Below are positions 1 through 7,792 of a DNA stretch of 34,962 bases, piece by piece; position 1 is the stretch's first letter; each line of letters begins with the position of its first letter. A program made the position numbers and the translations under genes. The notes beneath the pieces are model-generated. The model was not told where the DNA came from. It saw nothing but the letters and a program-made list of their open reading frames with translations, and made no database searches. Source of the stretch: Candidatus Chisholmbacteria bacterium (GTDB lineage Bacteria; Patescibacteriota; Microgenomatia; UBA1400; JACOWY01); contig JACOWY010000024.1 of the NCBI GenBank assembly GCA_016176555.1, positions 1-34,962 on the forward strand. Reading direction: 5' to 3'.

Positions 1-126
1 GGCGGCGGCGGAAGTGGCGGCGGCGCTAGTGATGATGGAAGTGCGGGGAATGGTCAAGCATTTGGGGGGCATGGTGTATTGCAGGAGTTGACCAAGACTA
101 ACTTGACAGGTGTGGGACAATTGTAA
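1..126 (+). CDS. C-terminal tail of an upstream Gly/Ser-rich protein (partial)
   Basis: Frame 1 is open from the window edge to a TAA at 124-126 and encodes 41 residues. The first ten are almost all Gly and Ser, then comes an Asp/Ser/Gly stretch and a less biased ending, VLQELTKTNLTGVGQL. The beginning lies outside the window, so no family can be assigned. The Gly-rich part could be a flexible linker or a low-complexity tail. It is on the same strand as topA and ends about 90 bases before it, so it may belong to the same transcription unit. That the frame is coding is supported only by openness and the terminal stop. Confidence 0.5.
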   Translation, partial: GGGGSGGGASDDGSAGNGQAFGGHGVLQELTKTNLTGVGQL

Positions 127-218
127 TTCTTGTTTTCGTTGATTTATTCGTTCTCCTTGACAGTGACCTTAGAGACAAGGTTAGATTGAAAGGTTCTTTT
201 ATTGGTTTGAGGAGCAGT

Positions 219-2348
219 TTGCAGCTAGTAATTGTTGAATCACCTACTAAAGCCAAAACGCTCGGGCGGTTTTTGGGCAAAGATTACAGCGTGATGGCCA
301 CCATGGGCCACGTACGGGATTTGCCTAAAAGTACTTTGGGGGTAGACGTGGAGCATGACTTTAAGCCCGAATATGTGGTGGTGGAAGGGCGGGAAGGAAC
401 GATAGCAGCCATAAAAGCGGAAGCGAAGAAGGCAGCGAGAGTGATTTTGGCGACAGATCCTGACCGCGAGGGTGAGGCGATCGCTTACCATACGCGGCGA
501 CTTTTGACTGATGGTAAAAAAGTGGGGGAGGGTAAATATGGCAGGATTGTGTTTCATGAAATCACGCCACACGCGGTAGAAGAGGCGCTCAAACACGTAG
601 GGAGAATAAAAAAAGATTTGGTGCATGCTCAAGCGGCGCGAAGAGTTTTAGATCGACTGGTGGGCTATAAGCTGTCGCCGCTTTTGTGGCGCAAAGTGCG
701 GCGCGGGCTGTCGGCGGGGAGAGTGCAGAGCGTGGCAGTGAGACTCGTCGTGGAGCGGGAGCGAGAGATTGAGGCGTTTAAGGCTAGCGAATATTGGGTG
801 GTAAGAGTAGAAGTACAAAAAGTACAAAAGGTACAAGAAGTATCCCGTAAAGCTTCGCCACGGGGCGAGCAAGAGGGAGAGGAAAAGTTTTGGGTGGAGC
901 TATGGGCTATTGAGGGGAAGCAAGCGAAGCCCGGGACATTTTTGATTCAAGACAAAGCCAGGGCAGATGCGGTGCTGGCGGATTTGAAAGCCGCGGCCTT
1001 TCGGGTGAGCTCGGTGACGCGCACGGAGGTACGGCAGAATCCCTCGCCGCCGTTTATGACGAGCACCTTGCAGCGGGCGGCGGCGACTCACTTTGGCTGG
1101 AGTAGTCGGCGGACCATGCGCAGTGCCCAAGGTTTGTATGAAAAGGGTTTAATTACTTATCACCGAACAGATAGCTTGTCTATTTCGGAAGTGGCCATAA
1201 AGGAAGCGGCGGCGTTTATTAAAGAAAAGTATGGAGCGGAGTATGGACTACCACAGCCACGGCGGTTTAAGTCGCGCAGCCGCCTGGCCCAAGAAGCGCA
1301 TGAAGCAATCCGGCCGACGGATGTCGCGCGAGTGGCAGGCGACGGTAACGGGGCGGGCAAAGAGAGCGGCAGGCTTTATGACCTGATTTGGCGGCGGTTT
1401 GTGGCTTCGCAGATGGCGCCAGCAGTGTACGACAGAACGCGGGTAGACGTCGAGGCCACGAAACCTAATAGGGTACAAAAGGTACAAGAAGTACAAGAAG
1501 TACGGAAAGTATCAGGGGTATCAACAATAGGAAAAGGAGGGACAACGTATACCTTGAGGGCGACTGGGAGTGTGATGAAGTTTGATGGGTTTATGAAAGT
1601 GTATCGAGCTCGGGGAGAAAACGACAGCTTGCTGCCGGAAGTACAAGAGAATGAGGTTTTGAAGCGAGAGAAAGTGACCTCGGAGCAAAAGTTTACAGAG
1701 CCCCCGGCGCGGTTTAACGAGGCCTCGCTGATTAAAGCTTTGGAAGAGCGGGGTATTGGCCGGCCGTCTACCTATGCGCCGACAATTTCTACGATCCAAA
1801 GTCGGCAGTATGTGGAAAAACAAGAGCAAAGGTTTTACCCGACGGCCATTGGAGTAGCGGTGACGGATTTTCTGCTAAAGTATTTTCCCAAAGTTATGGA
1901 TTACGATTTTACGGCCACGGTGGAGGGTGACTTGGACGAGATCGCATCGGGCAAGAAAGATTGGGTGAAAGTTATGCGGACTTTTTACGGACCGTTTGAT
2001 AAAAATGTTGAGGAGGTGGGTGATAAGGCTAAGCGAGTGAAGGTAAAAACAGAGGAGACGGGAAGAGCCTGCCCGGAGTGTAAAGAAGGTAAAGAGGTGA
2101 TTCGCGTGGGGAGGTTTGGGAAATTCCTTTCCTGCTCGAGGTTTCCCGAGTGCCGCTACACGGCGCCGTTTATTGAGCGGGTCAAGGGGGTGCGGTGCCC
2201 CAAAGATGGGGGCGAGATTGTGATCAGAAAAACCCGCAAAGGCAAGCGGTTTTATGGCTGTAAAAACTACCCCAAGTGTGATTGGGCTTCGTGGCGGAAA
2301 CCGAAGAGAGGTGGTGGGGTGGAGGGAGATAGTAAGATAGCAAGCTAG
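219..2348 (+). CDS. topA: DNA topoisomerase I (type IA), with two repeat-derived insertions
   Basis: Relaxes negatively supercoiled DNA by a single-strand break through a 5' phosphotyrosine. The N-terminal Toprim domain shows VIVESPTKAKT at residues 4-14 and DPDREGE at 80-86. The active-site motif ITYHRTDS puts the catalytic Tyr at about 314. Two topoisomerase zinc-finger-like domains follow from about residue 618 (CPEC...CSRFPEC and CPKD...CKNYPKC). I chose TTG at 219 because the family begins directly at QLVIVESP and GAGGAG (209-214) precedes it; TTG 186 in the same frame would add 11 unrelated residues. About 709 aa is normal for the family. Odd: two stretches built from V-Q-K/E triplets, near residues 199-208 and 419-436, coincide exactly with 9-bp DNA repeats and look like in-frame insertions. 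Confidence 0.96.
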   Translation: MQLVIVESPTKAKTLGRFLGKDYSVMATMGHVRDLPKSTLGVDVEHDFKPEYVVVEGREGTIAAIKAEAKKAARVILATDPDREGEAIAYHTRRLLTDGKKVGEGKYGRIVFHEITPHAVEEALKHVGRIKKDLVHAQAARRVLDRLVGYKLSPLLWRKVRRGLSAGRVQSVAVRLVVEREREIEAFKASEYWVVRVEVQKVQKVQEVSRKASPRGEQEGEEKFWVELWAIEGKQAKPGTFLIQDKARADAVLADLKAAAFRVSSVTRTEVRQNPSPPFMTSTLQRAAATHFGWSSRRTMRSAQGLYEKGLITYHRTDSLSISEVAIKEAAAFIKEKYGAEYGLPQPRRFKSRSRLAQEAHEAIRPTDVARVAGDGNGAGKESGRLYDLIWRRFVASQMAPAVYDRTRVDVEATKPNRVQKVQEVQEVRKVSGVSTIGKGGTTYTLRATGSVMKFDGFMKVYRARGENDSLLPEVQENEVLKREKVTSEQKFTEPPARFNEASLIKALEERGIGRPSTYAPTISTIQSRQYVEKQEQRFYPTAIGVAVTDFLLKYFPKVMDYDFTATVEGDLDEIASGKKDWVKVMRTFYGPFDKNVEEVGDKAKRVKVKTEETGRACPECKEGKEVIRVGRFGKFLSCSRFPECRYTAPFIERVKGVRCPKDGGEIVIRKTRKGKRFYGCKNYPKCDWASWRKPKRGGGVEGDSKIAS
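813..846 (+). repeat. 9-bp GTACAARAA repeat inside topA (copy 1)
   Basis: Three exact-register 9-bp units (GTACAAAAA, GTACAAAAG, GTACAAGAA at 813, 822 and 831) followed by a decayed unit. Each unit encodes Val-Gln-Lys/Glu, so the reading frame is kept. Same family as 1473-1526, 8548-8619, 20290-20325, 23676-23711, 27321-27383 and 30509-30604. Confidence 0.9.
1473..1526 (+). repeat. 9-bp GTACAARAA repeat inside topA (copy 2)
   Basis: Six consecutive 9-bp units starting GTACAAAAG and drifting to GTACGGAAA, GTATCAGGG and GTATCAACA. They encode V-Q-K/E triplets and then V-R-K and V-S-G, in frame within the topA linker between conserved blocks. Confidence 0.9.
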
Positions 2349-2500
2349 CGAGATAACAAGTTATTGAGTTACTGAGTTAATTAAGTTAATTAAGGTAATT
2401 AAGGTAATTGAGGTAATTAAGGGAAATCATAAGTAGAAATTAGACGTAAGGAAATTAGAAAGTGGTAATAGAAAATAGGAACTGGAAATTAGCGATTATC
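2349..2500 (+). repeat. Intergenic short-period repeats after topA
   Basis: From about 2360 to 2425 the sequence is a 9-bp tandem array drifting from GTTATTGAG to TAATTAAGG. From about 2430 to 2500 there is a looser array of a GAAATTAGA-like unit. The start of the array runs into the topA stop region. No ORF or terminator is visible here. Confidence 0.8.
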
Positions 2501-2595
2501 TATTGACTTAATGACAATGAATGACATTTATGACAACTGTATGACCAGCTGGTTTGGGTGTTGTAATTTTCTCTTCGATGCGGTAGGTATTAAAT

Positions 2596-3150
2596 ATGTT
2601 TCTGGCGCAGAAAGAAATTTTAGGGCGGGTGAAAAACGGTTCGATTCGATTGAAGCCATTTTCGAAAGATCAACTGGGATCGGCGGCTTATGACCTCAGA
2701 TTGCATCAGAACTTTCGGGTGTTTGTGGGAGCGGAGACGCACATTGATGTGAAAGAACCTTTTGACGTGACGAAACTCAAGCGAGTTAAACTCGGAGGAG
2801 CATTTGTGATTCACCCCGGAGAGTTTGTGCTGGCGAGTACGCTCGAGGAGGTGAGTTTGCCTGGGGACTTGATGGGCGTTTTAGAAGGGAGGTCAAGCTT
2901 GGGAAGAATTGGGTTGATTGTGCACGCGACGGCGGCGTTTATCGGCCCGGGATTTGCCGGTCACCTGACGTTTGAAATGAGTAATATATCGTCATTACCC
3001 ATACAACTCTATGCTGGCATGAGGGTGGCGCAATTGGCATTTGCGACATTAAGTTCGACAGTACCTCTGTCTCGTGGCACAGCTAAAAGCCGGTATCAAG
3101 ACCAAGCCCCGCCGACGCCGAGTAAGATTTGGCAGGACTTTGAGAAATAA
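2596..3150 (+). CDS. dcd: dCTP deaminase (possibly dUMP-forming)
   Basis: Deaminates dCTP towards dUTP or dUMP, supplying the dTMP pathway; tmk lies downstream in the same window. The 184 aa match the trimeric dCTP deaminase/dUTPase fold: LEGRSSLGR at 96-104, then VHATAAFIGPGFAGHLTFEMSN with the candidate catalytic Glu at 127, and a C-terminal KSRYQDQAPP segment of the kind that closes over the substrate. The Y-x-D-Q tail resembles bifunctional dCTP deaminase/dUTPases, but I cannot prove the second activity from sequence. ATG 2596 is preceded by AGGT at a workable distance; an overlapping ORF from 2511 in another frame is spurious. It ends 36 bases before the kinase/HAD gene. Confidence 0.9.
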   Translation: MFLAQKEILGRVKNGSIRLKPFSKDQLGSAAYDLRLHQNFRVFVGAETHIDVKEPFDVTKLKRVKLGGAFVIHPGEFVLASTLEEVSLPGDLMGVLEGRSSLGRIGLIVHATAAFIGPGFAGHLTFEMSNISSLPIQLYAGMRVAQLAFATLSSTVPLSRGTAKSRYQDQAPPTPSKIWQDFEK

Positions 3151-3186
3151 ATATGGCGGAGCAGGCATCGATAGGATTAGGCTCGG

Positions 3187-4446
3187 ATGGCGAGAGCAAA
3201 TAGTTTTGTTTCCAAAAAAACAGCCCGGTCAATTCTCTCGGCGTTGCTGGCGCCGGAAGACGTCCGGCGGCTAGAGTTTTTGCGGGCGGTGTTACTGTGT
3301 GGTTTTCCTGGCAGCGGCAAAAGTACAGTGGGGTATTTGCTGTCGACAATTTATGGTTTCGAGCGGTTTTCCACGGATCAAATTCGGATGAAAGAGCTAT
3401 ATCCAGGGCAGAAGCACCGGCAAGCGTCGGAGCACGAGCAAGTGATGACAGCGCGACATTTAGTGTATGAAGAGTTGGCGCGGCGGGTGGGGAAAGCGGT
3501 ACAAGCCGGTAAGCGAGTGGTGGTGGATGGGACGAATTTGGATGAAAAGCGGTTGATGATTTTGGGCGCGATTCTCTCAGCCGCTTCGGCAGAGCAGGTG
3601 GCGTTTATTGTATTCAAGACGCCGGAATGGATTATGCGGCAACGGTTTTTGCAAAAAAGTGAAGAAGAAATGAGAAAATGGTGGAGTGTGTATAAATATT
3701 GGAGAGGATATATGAAGAAAGGTAACGCGTCGTTTCCGACAGAGAGTATGTTTCCGCGCATTCGCTTGATGCAGGTGCGGCGCTATGCCCTGAAGACGTT
3801 TGATTGGGTACCAGATATCAAATTGATTTTGTGGGACGTGGATGGGACGTTTTATAGATTCACATCCCGGCTAGAGAATCCAGTAGATAAACTTTTTATC
3901 CAAGCATTCACCAAAGCCTTTGGTAAAACTCCAAGAGACTCGAAGAGGGAATTCTGGCAGCGGTATAAAGACTTGGGGAGTAAAACCAGAGTCCTTAATT
4001 CGGTAGGGCTTGATGGCAAGGCTGAAGTGGCTCGTATGTCAGTCAAGATTCCGTTTGAAACTTTGTTAAAAAGGGATAAAAGGCTGGCGAAAACGATTAC
4101 TAGCTTAGGGCAGCTTAAGCACGTGATTCTGACCAACACGACCAGGGCAGTAACAGACCGCAAGCTTAAGGCGCTGGGACTCAAACAGGATTTATTTGAT
4201 GAAATCTTAGTGACACATGAGGCACCATATCTTAAACCTGAGCCAAAGCTTTTCTCTTGGGCAGCCAAAAAAATGGGCGTAAAACCGGAGCAGATTCTGG
4301 CTGTAGGTGATAGAGAGCAGACAGATATTTTGCCGGCCAAAAAGGTGGGAATGCGCACGGCCTATGTGTGGGGCAAGAGCCGAGAGGCGGATGTGAGCTT
4401 TGCCACAGTTTACGAAGTGGCGGAGCTGTTTGGGAAAGAAGTGTAG
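3187..4446 (+). CDS. P-loop kinase fused to a HAD-superfamily phosphatase
   Basis: Two-domain protein of 419 aa. The N-terminal half is a Zeta/PNK-like P-loop kinase: Walker A GFPGSGKS at 39-46, and VVVDGTN as a Walker-B/lid-type segment. The C-terminal half is a HAD hydrolase with motif I DVDGT (nucleophile Asp about 217, acid Asp about 219), motif II LTNT, and KPEPKLF and GDREQTD as motifs III and IV, plus a helical cap between I and II. The domain order, kinase then phosphatase, is that of phage T4 polynucleotide kinase-phosphatase, so 5'-kinase/3'-phosphatase end repair of RNA or DNA is a reasonable guess. A metabolite kinase/phosphatase is equally possible because the cap is larger than in T4 Pnkp. 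No clear SD site precedes ATG 3187. Confidence 0.75.
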   Translation: MARANSFVSKKTARSILSALLAPEDVRRLEFLRAVLLCGFPGSGKSTVGYLLSTIYGFERFSTDQIRMKELYPGQKHRQASEHEQVMTARHLVYEELARRVGKAVQAGKRVVVDGTNLDEKRLMILGAILSAASAEQVAFIVFKTPEWIMRQRFLQKSEEEMRKWWSVYKYWRGYMKKGNASFPTESMFPRIRLMQVRRYALKTFDWVPDIKLILWDVDGTFYRFTSRLENPVDKLFIQAFTKAFGKTPRDSKREFWQRYKDLGSKTRVLNSVGLDGKAEVARMSVKIPFETLLKRDKRLAKTITSLGQLKHVILTNTTRAVTDRKLKALGLKQDLFDEILVTHEAPYLKPEPKLFSWAAKKMGVKPEQILAVGDREQTDILPAKKVGMRTAYVWGKSREADVSFATVYEVAELFGKEV

Positions 4447-4456
4447 AAAAACAAAT

Positions 4457-4484
4457 ATCATAAATCATATATCATAGATCATAT
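4457..4484 (+). repeat. Forward ATCATAN array touching a start codon
   Basis: Four perfect 7-bp units (ATCATAA, ATCATAT, ATCATAG, ATCATAT) end exactly at the base before ATG 4485. An inverted array of the same unit lies on the far side of that gene at 4855-4887. Confidence 0.9.
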
Positions 4485-4850
4485 ATGTCGGTCGCTCGGC
4501 AAAAAGAATTCCTCGACCGTCTCAAAAAATTCGCTATTGATTGTGATAACTATCAGGAGCAACTTCCGAGGAACCCGACTAATAGAGTGTATAGTTTCCA
4601 ACTGCTTAAATCGTCATCATCTATTCCAGCAAACTACGCCGAATCCATGTGTTCTTTAACGACAAACGATTGGATTCACGATATCAACAAATGTAGGAAG
4701 GAGTCTAACGAGAGTGAAGTCTGGTTGGATCTTCTGAGTCGTCGCAATACAGTCAACAAGAAAGAGGGATTACGACTGCATCAAGAAGCAAAGGAATTTG
4801 TCTTAATATTCAGCCGTTCTCTCAAAACTGCTCGGCGCAACAAAATGTAG
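4485..4850 (+). CDS. Four-helix-bundle protein of the 23S rRNA intervening-sequence family
   Basis: The 121 aa fit the small four-helix-bundle family first seen in 23S rRNA intervening sequences (TIGR02436-like), common as stand-alone genes in candidate-phyla genomes. Recognisable pieces are the DRLKKFAIDC helix, the signature around SSSIPANYAE, and a C-terminal helix with EAKEFVLIFSRSLKTAR. Its molecular role is unknown. There is no SD site: the ATG directly abuts the ATCATAN array, and an inverted array follows the stop codon, so the gene looks like a cassette between inverted repeats. Its codons are less G-rich than those of its neighbours (for example TCGTCATCATCT), which also fits recent arrival. 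Confidence 0.85.
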   Translation: MSVARQKEFLDRLKKFAIDCDNYQEQLPRNPTNRVYSFQLLKSSSSIPANYAESMCSLTTNDWIHDINKCRKESNESEVWLDLLSRRNTVNKKEGLRLHQEAKEFVLIFSRSLKTARRNKM

Positions 4851-4854
4851 CTGT

Positions 4855-4887
4855 ATATGATTTATGATTTCTTATATATGATTTATC
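4855..4887 (+). repeat. Inverted partner array (NTATGAT) after the four-helix gene
   Basis: Units ATATGAT, TTATGAT, TTCTTAT and ATATGAT at 7-bp steps are the reverse complement of the ATCATAN unit at 4457-4484. It ends just before the purB start and supplies a TATGAT hexamer that could act as a -10 box. Confidence 0.85.
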
Positions 4888-4891
4888 CCTG

Positions 4892-6268
4892 ATGGCGGTT
4901 TCCCCCCTTGATGATCGGTATGCCGAGAGCCTCCAAGAATTGGAGGCGGTGTTTTCCGAACGCCGATTGGTGAAGAATCGGGTAGAGGTGGAGGTGAGGT
5001 ACCTTTTGGCGTTACTTAGTGTCCGAGGGTTGTCCATTGAAAAAGTATCTCTAGCGCAACAGCGGAAGCTTTTGGGAATAGTGGAGAAGTTTAATGAACG
5101 TGATTTTGCCCGAGTCAAGGAGATTGAGAAAACGACGGATCACGATGTCAAGGCGGTGGAGTATTTTTTGCAAGCTAGGCTAAGACGACTGCGGTTGGAG
5201 GGATTGATCCCCTGGATTCATTTTGGTTTGACGAGTGAAGATACGAATAATTTGGCGCAGGCGCTGCAGTACCGTGAGGGATGTCGAGTGATTTTGCAAG
5301 CAGGCAAGAGTTTGCAAGAAGCTTTGGCCACGATCATTGCGGACAATGCGGGGGCAATGATGCTAGGGAGGACTCATGGGCAGCCGGCGGTGCCGACTAC
5401 TTTGGGCAAAGAGCTTTTGGTGCATACTTTAGGAATTCAAGAGTCACTGGAAAACATTAGGGATCATGAGCATCGGGGAAAACTGACGGGGTCGGTGGGG
5501 ACGCTGGCGGCACACACGCTGGCTTTTCCTAAAGTGAACTGGCTGGATTTTGCAGAAAAATTTGTGCGCAGTCTCGATTTGGAGCCGGAGATGGTGACGA
5601 CGCAGGTGTTGCCACCGCTATCGGTGATGCGCCTGTTTGCTACCTTAGAACAGCTGAGTTTATTGTTAGCCGCTTTAGCTAAAGATTTGTGGTGGTATGT
5701 GGCGTTTGGGTATTTGGCGCAAGCGAAGATTAAGGGGTTTGTGGGGTCGTCCACTATGCCGCAGAAGGTAAACCCGCGGATGTTTGAAAATGCCGAAGGA
5801 AACGCAGAGCTCTCGGCAGCCTTGTTTTCTTTTCTTTCCCGGCAGCTTTCTTATAGCCGGTTACAGCGGGATCTTTCGGGGAGTACGGTGAAGCGCAATG
5901 TAGGCGTGGCCTTTGGGCACCTTTATTTGGCGACAATGAGTATGAGTAAAGGTTTAGGCAGAGTGGCGGCAGATCCAGGGCGGATGAGAGAAGAGCTTGA
6001 GGCGCACCCGGAGGTGATAGCTGAAGGAGTGCAGACACTTTTGAGAGCAGTAGGAGATGAAAAGGCATATGAAAAAGTGAAAGAGGTTTTTCAGGCTGAT
6101 AATTTTTCTTTGGAAAAACTGAGGGATTGGGTTAAAAGAGAAAAAATATCGGCGCACGCAAAAGAAAGGCTTGCAAGCTTAGACGCAGCGGCGTATGGTG
6201 GGGTGGCTGAAAAGCTGACGAAGATGAAGCTGACTCAATTAAAAAAGCGAATTAATCGATTAGCGTAA
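4892..6268 (+). CDS. purB: Adenylosuccinate lyase
   Basis: Cleaves adenylosuccinate to AMP and fumarate (and SAICAR in de novo synthesis). At 458 aa it is the E. coli-like long form, starting at SPLDDRYAE. Visible motifs are TSEDTNN, GRTHGQPAVPTTLGKE (catalytic His region) and the fumarase/aspartase superfamily signature SSTMPQKVNP at about residue 285, followed by FENAEGN. purA follows 82 bases downstream, so the two IMP-to-AMP steps are neighbours. There is no SD site before ATG 4892. A TATGAT hexamer from the repeat array ends nine bases upstream, so a leaderless or near-leaderless transcript is likely. Confidence 0.96.
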   Translation: MAVSPLDDRYAESLQELEAVFSERRLVKNRVEVEVRYLLALLSVRGLSIEKVSLAQQRKLLGIVEKFNERDFARVKEIEKTTDHDVKAVEYFLQARLRRLRLEGLIPWIHFGLTSEDTNNLAQALQYREGCRVILQAGKSLQEALATIIADNAGAMMLGRTHGQPAVPTTLGKELLVHTLGIQESLENIRDHEHRGKLTGSVGTLAAHTLAFPKVNWLDFAEKFVRSLDLEPEMVTTQVLPPLSVMRLFATLEQLSLLLAALAKDLWWYVAFGYLAQAKIKGFVGSSTMPQKVNPRMFENAEGNAELSAALFSFLSRQLSYSRLQRDLSGSTVKRNVGVAFGHLYLATMSMSKGLGRVAADPGRMREELEAHPEVIAEGVQTLLRAVGDEKAYEKVKEVFQADNFSLEKLRDWVKREKISAHAKERLASLDAAAYGGVAEKLTKMKLTQLKKRINRLA

Positions 6269-6270
6269 TT

Positions 6271-6335
6271 GTCATTCTGAGTCGAGTTTGGCTCGACGAA
6301 GAATCTGAGAGATCTTTCGCTGCGCTCAGGATGAC
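6271..6335 (+). repeat. Dispersed hairpin repeat (GTCATTCTGAG family)
   Basis: Imperfect inverted repeat beginning GTCATTCTGAG (6271-6281) and ending CTCAGGATGAC (6325-6335). It contains an inner GTCGAG/CTCGAC stem and CGAAGAATCT. Related pieces occur near 14291-14390, 32817-32853 and 33292-33352. It fills most of the purB-purA gap. Confidence 0.85.
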
Positions 6336-6350
6336 AGATGGGGAAGGATA

Positions 6351-7658
6351 ATGCTTAAGCACACGGCCATTGTGGGGACCCAGTGGGGGGATGAAGGTAA
6401 AGGCAAAATTGTTGACCATTTAGCCAAAAAGTTTGGGGTGGTGGTGCGGTATCAGGGTGGCCCGAATGCGGGGCACACGGTGGTGGTGGGTAAGGAAAAG
6501 TTTGCTCTGCACTTGATTCCATCGGGCATTTTGCAAAGCGACAAGATGTGTGTGATTGGGGACGGAGTGCTTTTGCACCCAGAGACTTTGGTGGGTGAGT
6601 TGACTGATTTGCATAAACGAGTGGGTAAGCTGGCGAGGTTAGTAGTGGGGCTCAAGACCCAACTGATTATGCCTTGGCACATTGCCCTCGATGGCATTGC
6701 CGGCGGCAAAGTGGGGACGACCAAACGGGGCATTGGGCCGGCGTATGCGGATGCGACGGCACGAAGGGGAATTCGAGTGATGGAGGCACTAGACAAAAAG
6801 AGATTTTCCGTGAGGGTTAAAGAAGAGGCAGCGTGGAACAAAAAAATGATTGGGGTGTATGAAAAGCATTTTGGCGTTAAACCGAAGGAGCGAAAAGACT
6901 ATGGTCTTATTGGGGTGACGGACGCGACTAAGATTATTCGGGAATACCGGCGCTACTTTAGTCAATTAAAGCGGTTTGGGGTGGGTTTTGCGGACACTTC
7001 GGAGACACTGACGAAGGCTGAGAAACGAGGCCAGCGGATTTTGTTTGAGGGGGCACAAGCGACCCTTTTGGATATCACTCATGGTGACTACCCATTTGTG
7101 ACCAGTTCCCACCCGACGGTTGGAGGGCTTTTCATCGGCACTGGTTTTCGGCCGCGGGAGCTTTCCGTCATAGGTGTCGCTAAGGCATATAGCACGCGGG
7201 TGGGCAACGGGCCCTTCCCTTCAGAATTAACCAACAAAATTGGTGAAGGGATGCGGGAGCGGGGGCACGAGTATGGGACGACGACGGGTCGGCCGCGGCG
7301 GTGTGGCTGGCTGGATTTGGTGATTATTCGGTACGCGGCGCGGATCAATGGTTTGGATGAGATAGCGATGACGAAACTTGACGTATTGACGGGTTTGAAA
7401 ACGCTTAAGGTATGCGTGGGGTATCGGCTGGGAGGGAGGAAAATAACGGAATATCCGGCGGACGTGACGGTTTTGGAGCGGTGTCGGCCGGTGTACCGAA
7501 CACTTAGGGGTTGGAACGAGGATATTTCAAAAGTGCGGCGGTTTTCAGAACTACCCCGGGCGGCGCGAGAGTACGTGCAGTTTGTGGAAAAGGCTTGTGG
7601 TTTGCCGGTGAAGCTCGTTGGAGTAGGGCCGGGAAGACAGGAGATAGTGACTAGATAG
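6351..7658 (+). CDS. purA: Adenylosuccinate synthetase
   Basis: GTP-dependent ligation of IMP with aspartate to adenylosuccinate, the first committed step to AMP. At 435 aa it has the expected length. The family motif QWGDEGKGKIVDH at 11-23 carries the catalytic Asp14, and GPNAGHTV carries His42. Further blocks are TTKRGIGPAYADATARRGIRV, FEGAQATLLDITHGDYPFVTSS and TTTGRPRRCGWLDLV, which match the IMP, GTP and dimer-arginine regions. ATG 6351 is preceded by GGAAGGA with suitable spacing, so unlike many neighbours this start has an SD-like site. It works with purB just upstream. Confidence 0.97.
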   Translation: MLKHTAIVGTQWGDEGKGKIVDHLAKKFGVVVRYQGGPNAGHTVVVGKEKFALHLIPSGILQSDKMCVIGDGVLLHPETLVGELTDLHKRVGKLARLVVGLKTQLIMPWHIALDGIAGGKVGTTKRGIGPAYADATARRGIRVMEALDKKRFSVRVKEEAAWNKKMIGVYEKHFGVKPKERKDYGLIGVTDATKIIREYRRYFSQLKRFGVGFADTSETLTKAEKRGQRILFEGAQATLLDITHGDYPFVTSSHPTVGGLFIGTGFRPRELSVIGVAKAYSTRVGNGPFPSELTNKIGEGMRERGHEYGTTTGRPRRCGWLDLVIIRYAARINGLDEIAMTKLDVLTGLKTLKVCVGYRLGGRKITEYPADVTVLERCRPVYRTLRGWNEDISKVRRFSELPRAAREYVQFVEKACGLPVKLVGVGPGRQEIVTR

Positions 7659-7669
7659 TTTATGGCTTC

Positions 7670-7726
7670 CACTCCGGGAGTGAAACTCCTATTTTTACTT
7701 CCGATTTGGGTTTCACTCCCGGAGTG
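7670..7726 (+). repeat. Long hairpin element B1 (CACTCCGGGAGTG family)
   Basis: A perfect 17-bp inverted repeat, CACTCCGGGAGTGAAAC at 7670-7686 and its complement at 7710-7726, around a 23-nt loop. Each arm is itself palindromic at its outer end. An inverted copy with a diverged loop lies at 25029-25084. Confidence 0.9.
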
Positions 7727-7757
7727 AGAAAAGATTCTTTTTGGCCCAAGATGTGGA

Positions 7758-7786
7758 TTGCAAAGGTTCGGAGCTTTCAATAAGAT
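7758..7786 (+). promoter_or_regulatory. Promoter of tmk, predicted leaderless
   Basis: TTGCAA (7758-7763), 17-bp spacer, TAAGAT (7781-7786). The tmk ATG begins six bases later, where transcription should start, and there is no SD site. Confidence 0.65.
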
Positions 7787-7792
7787 TAAGTC

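Noticed and set aside
2511-2693. 60-aa ORF overlapping the dcd start
   Set aside because: It overlaps a clear dcd gene in another frame and has no SD site or family features.
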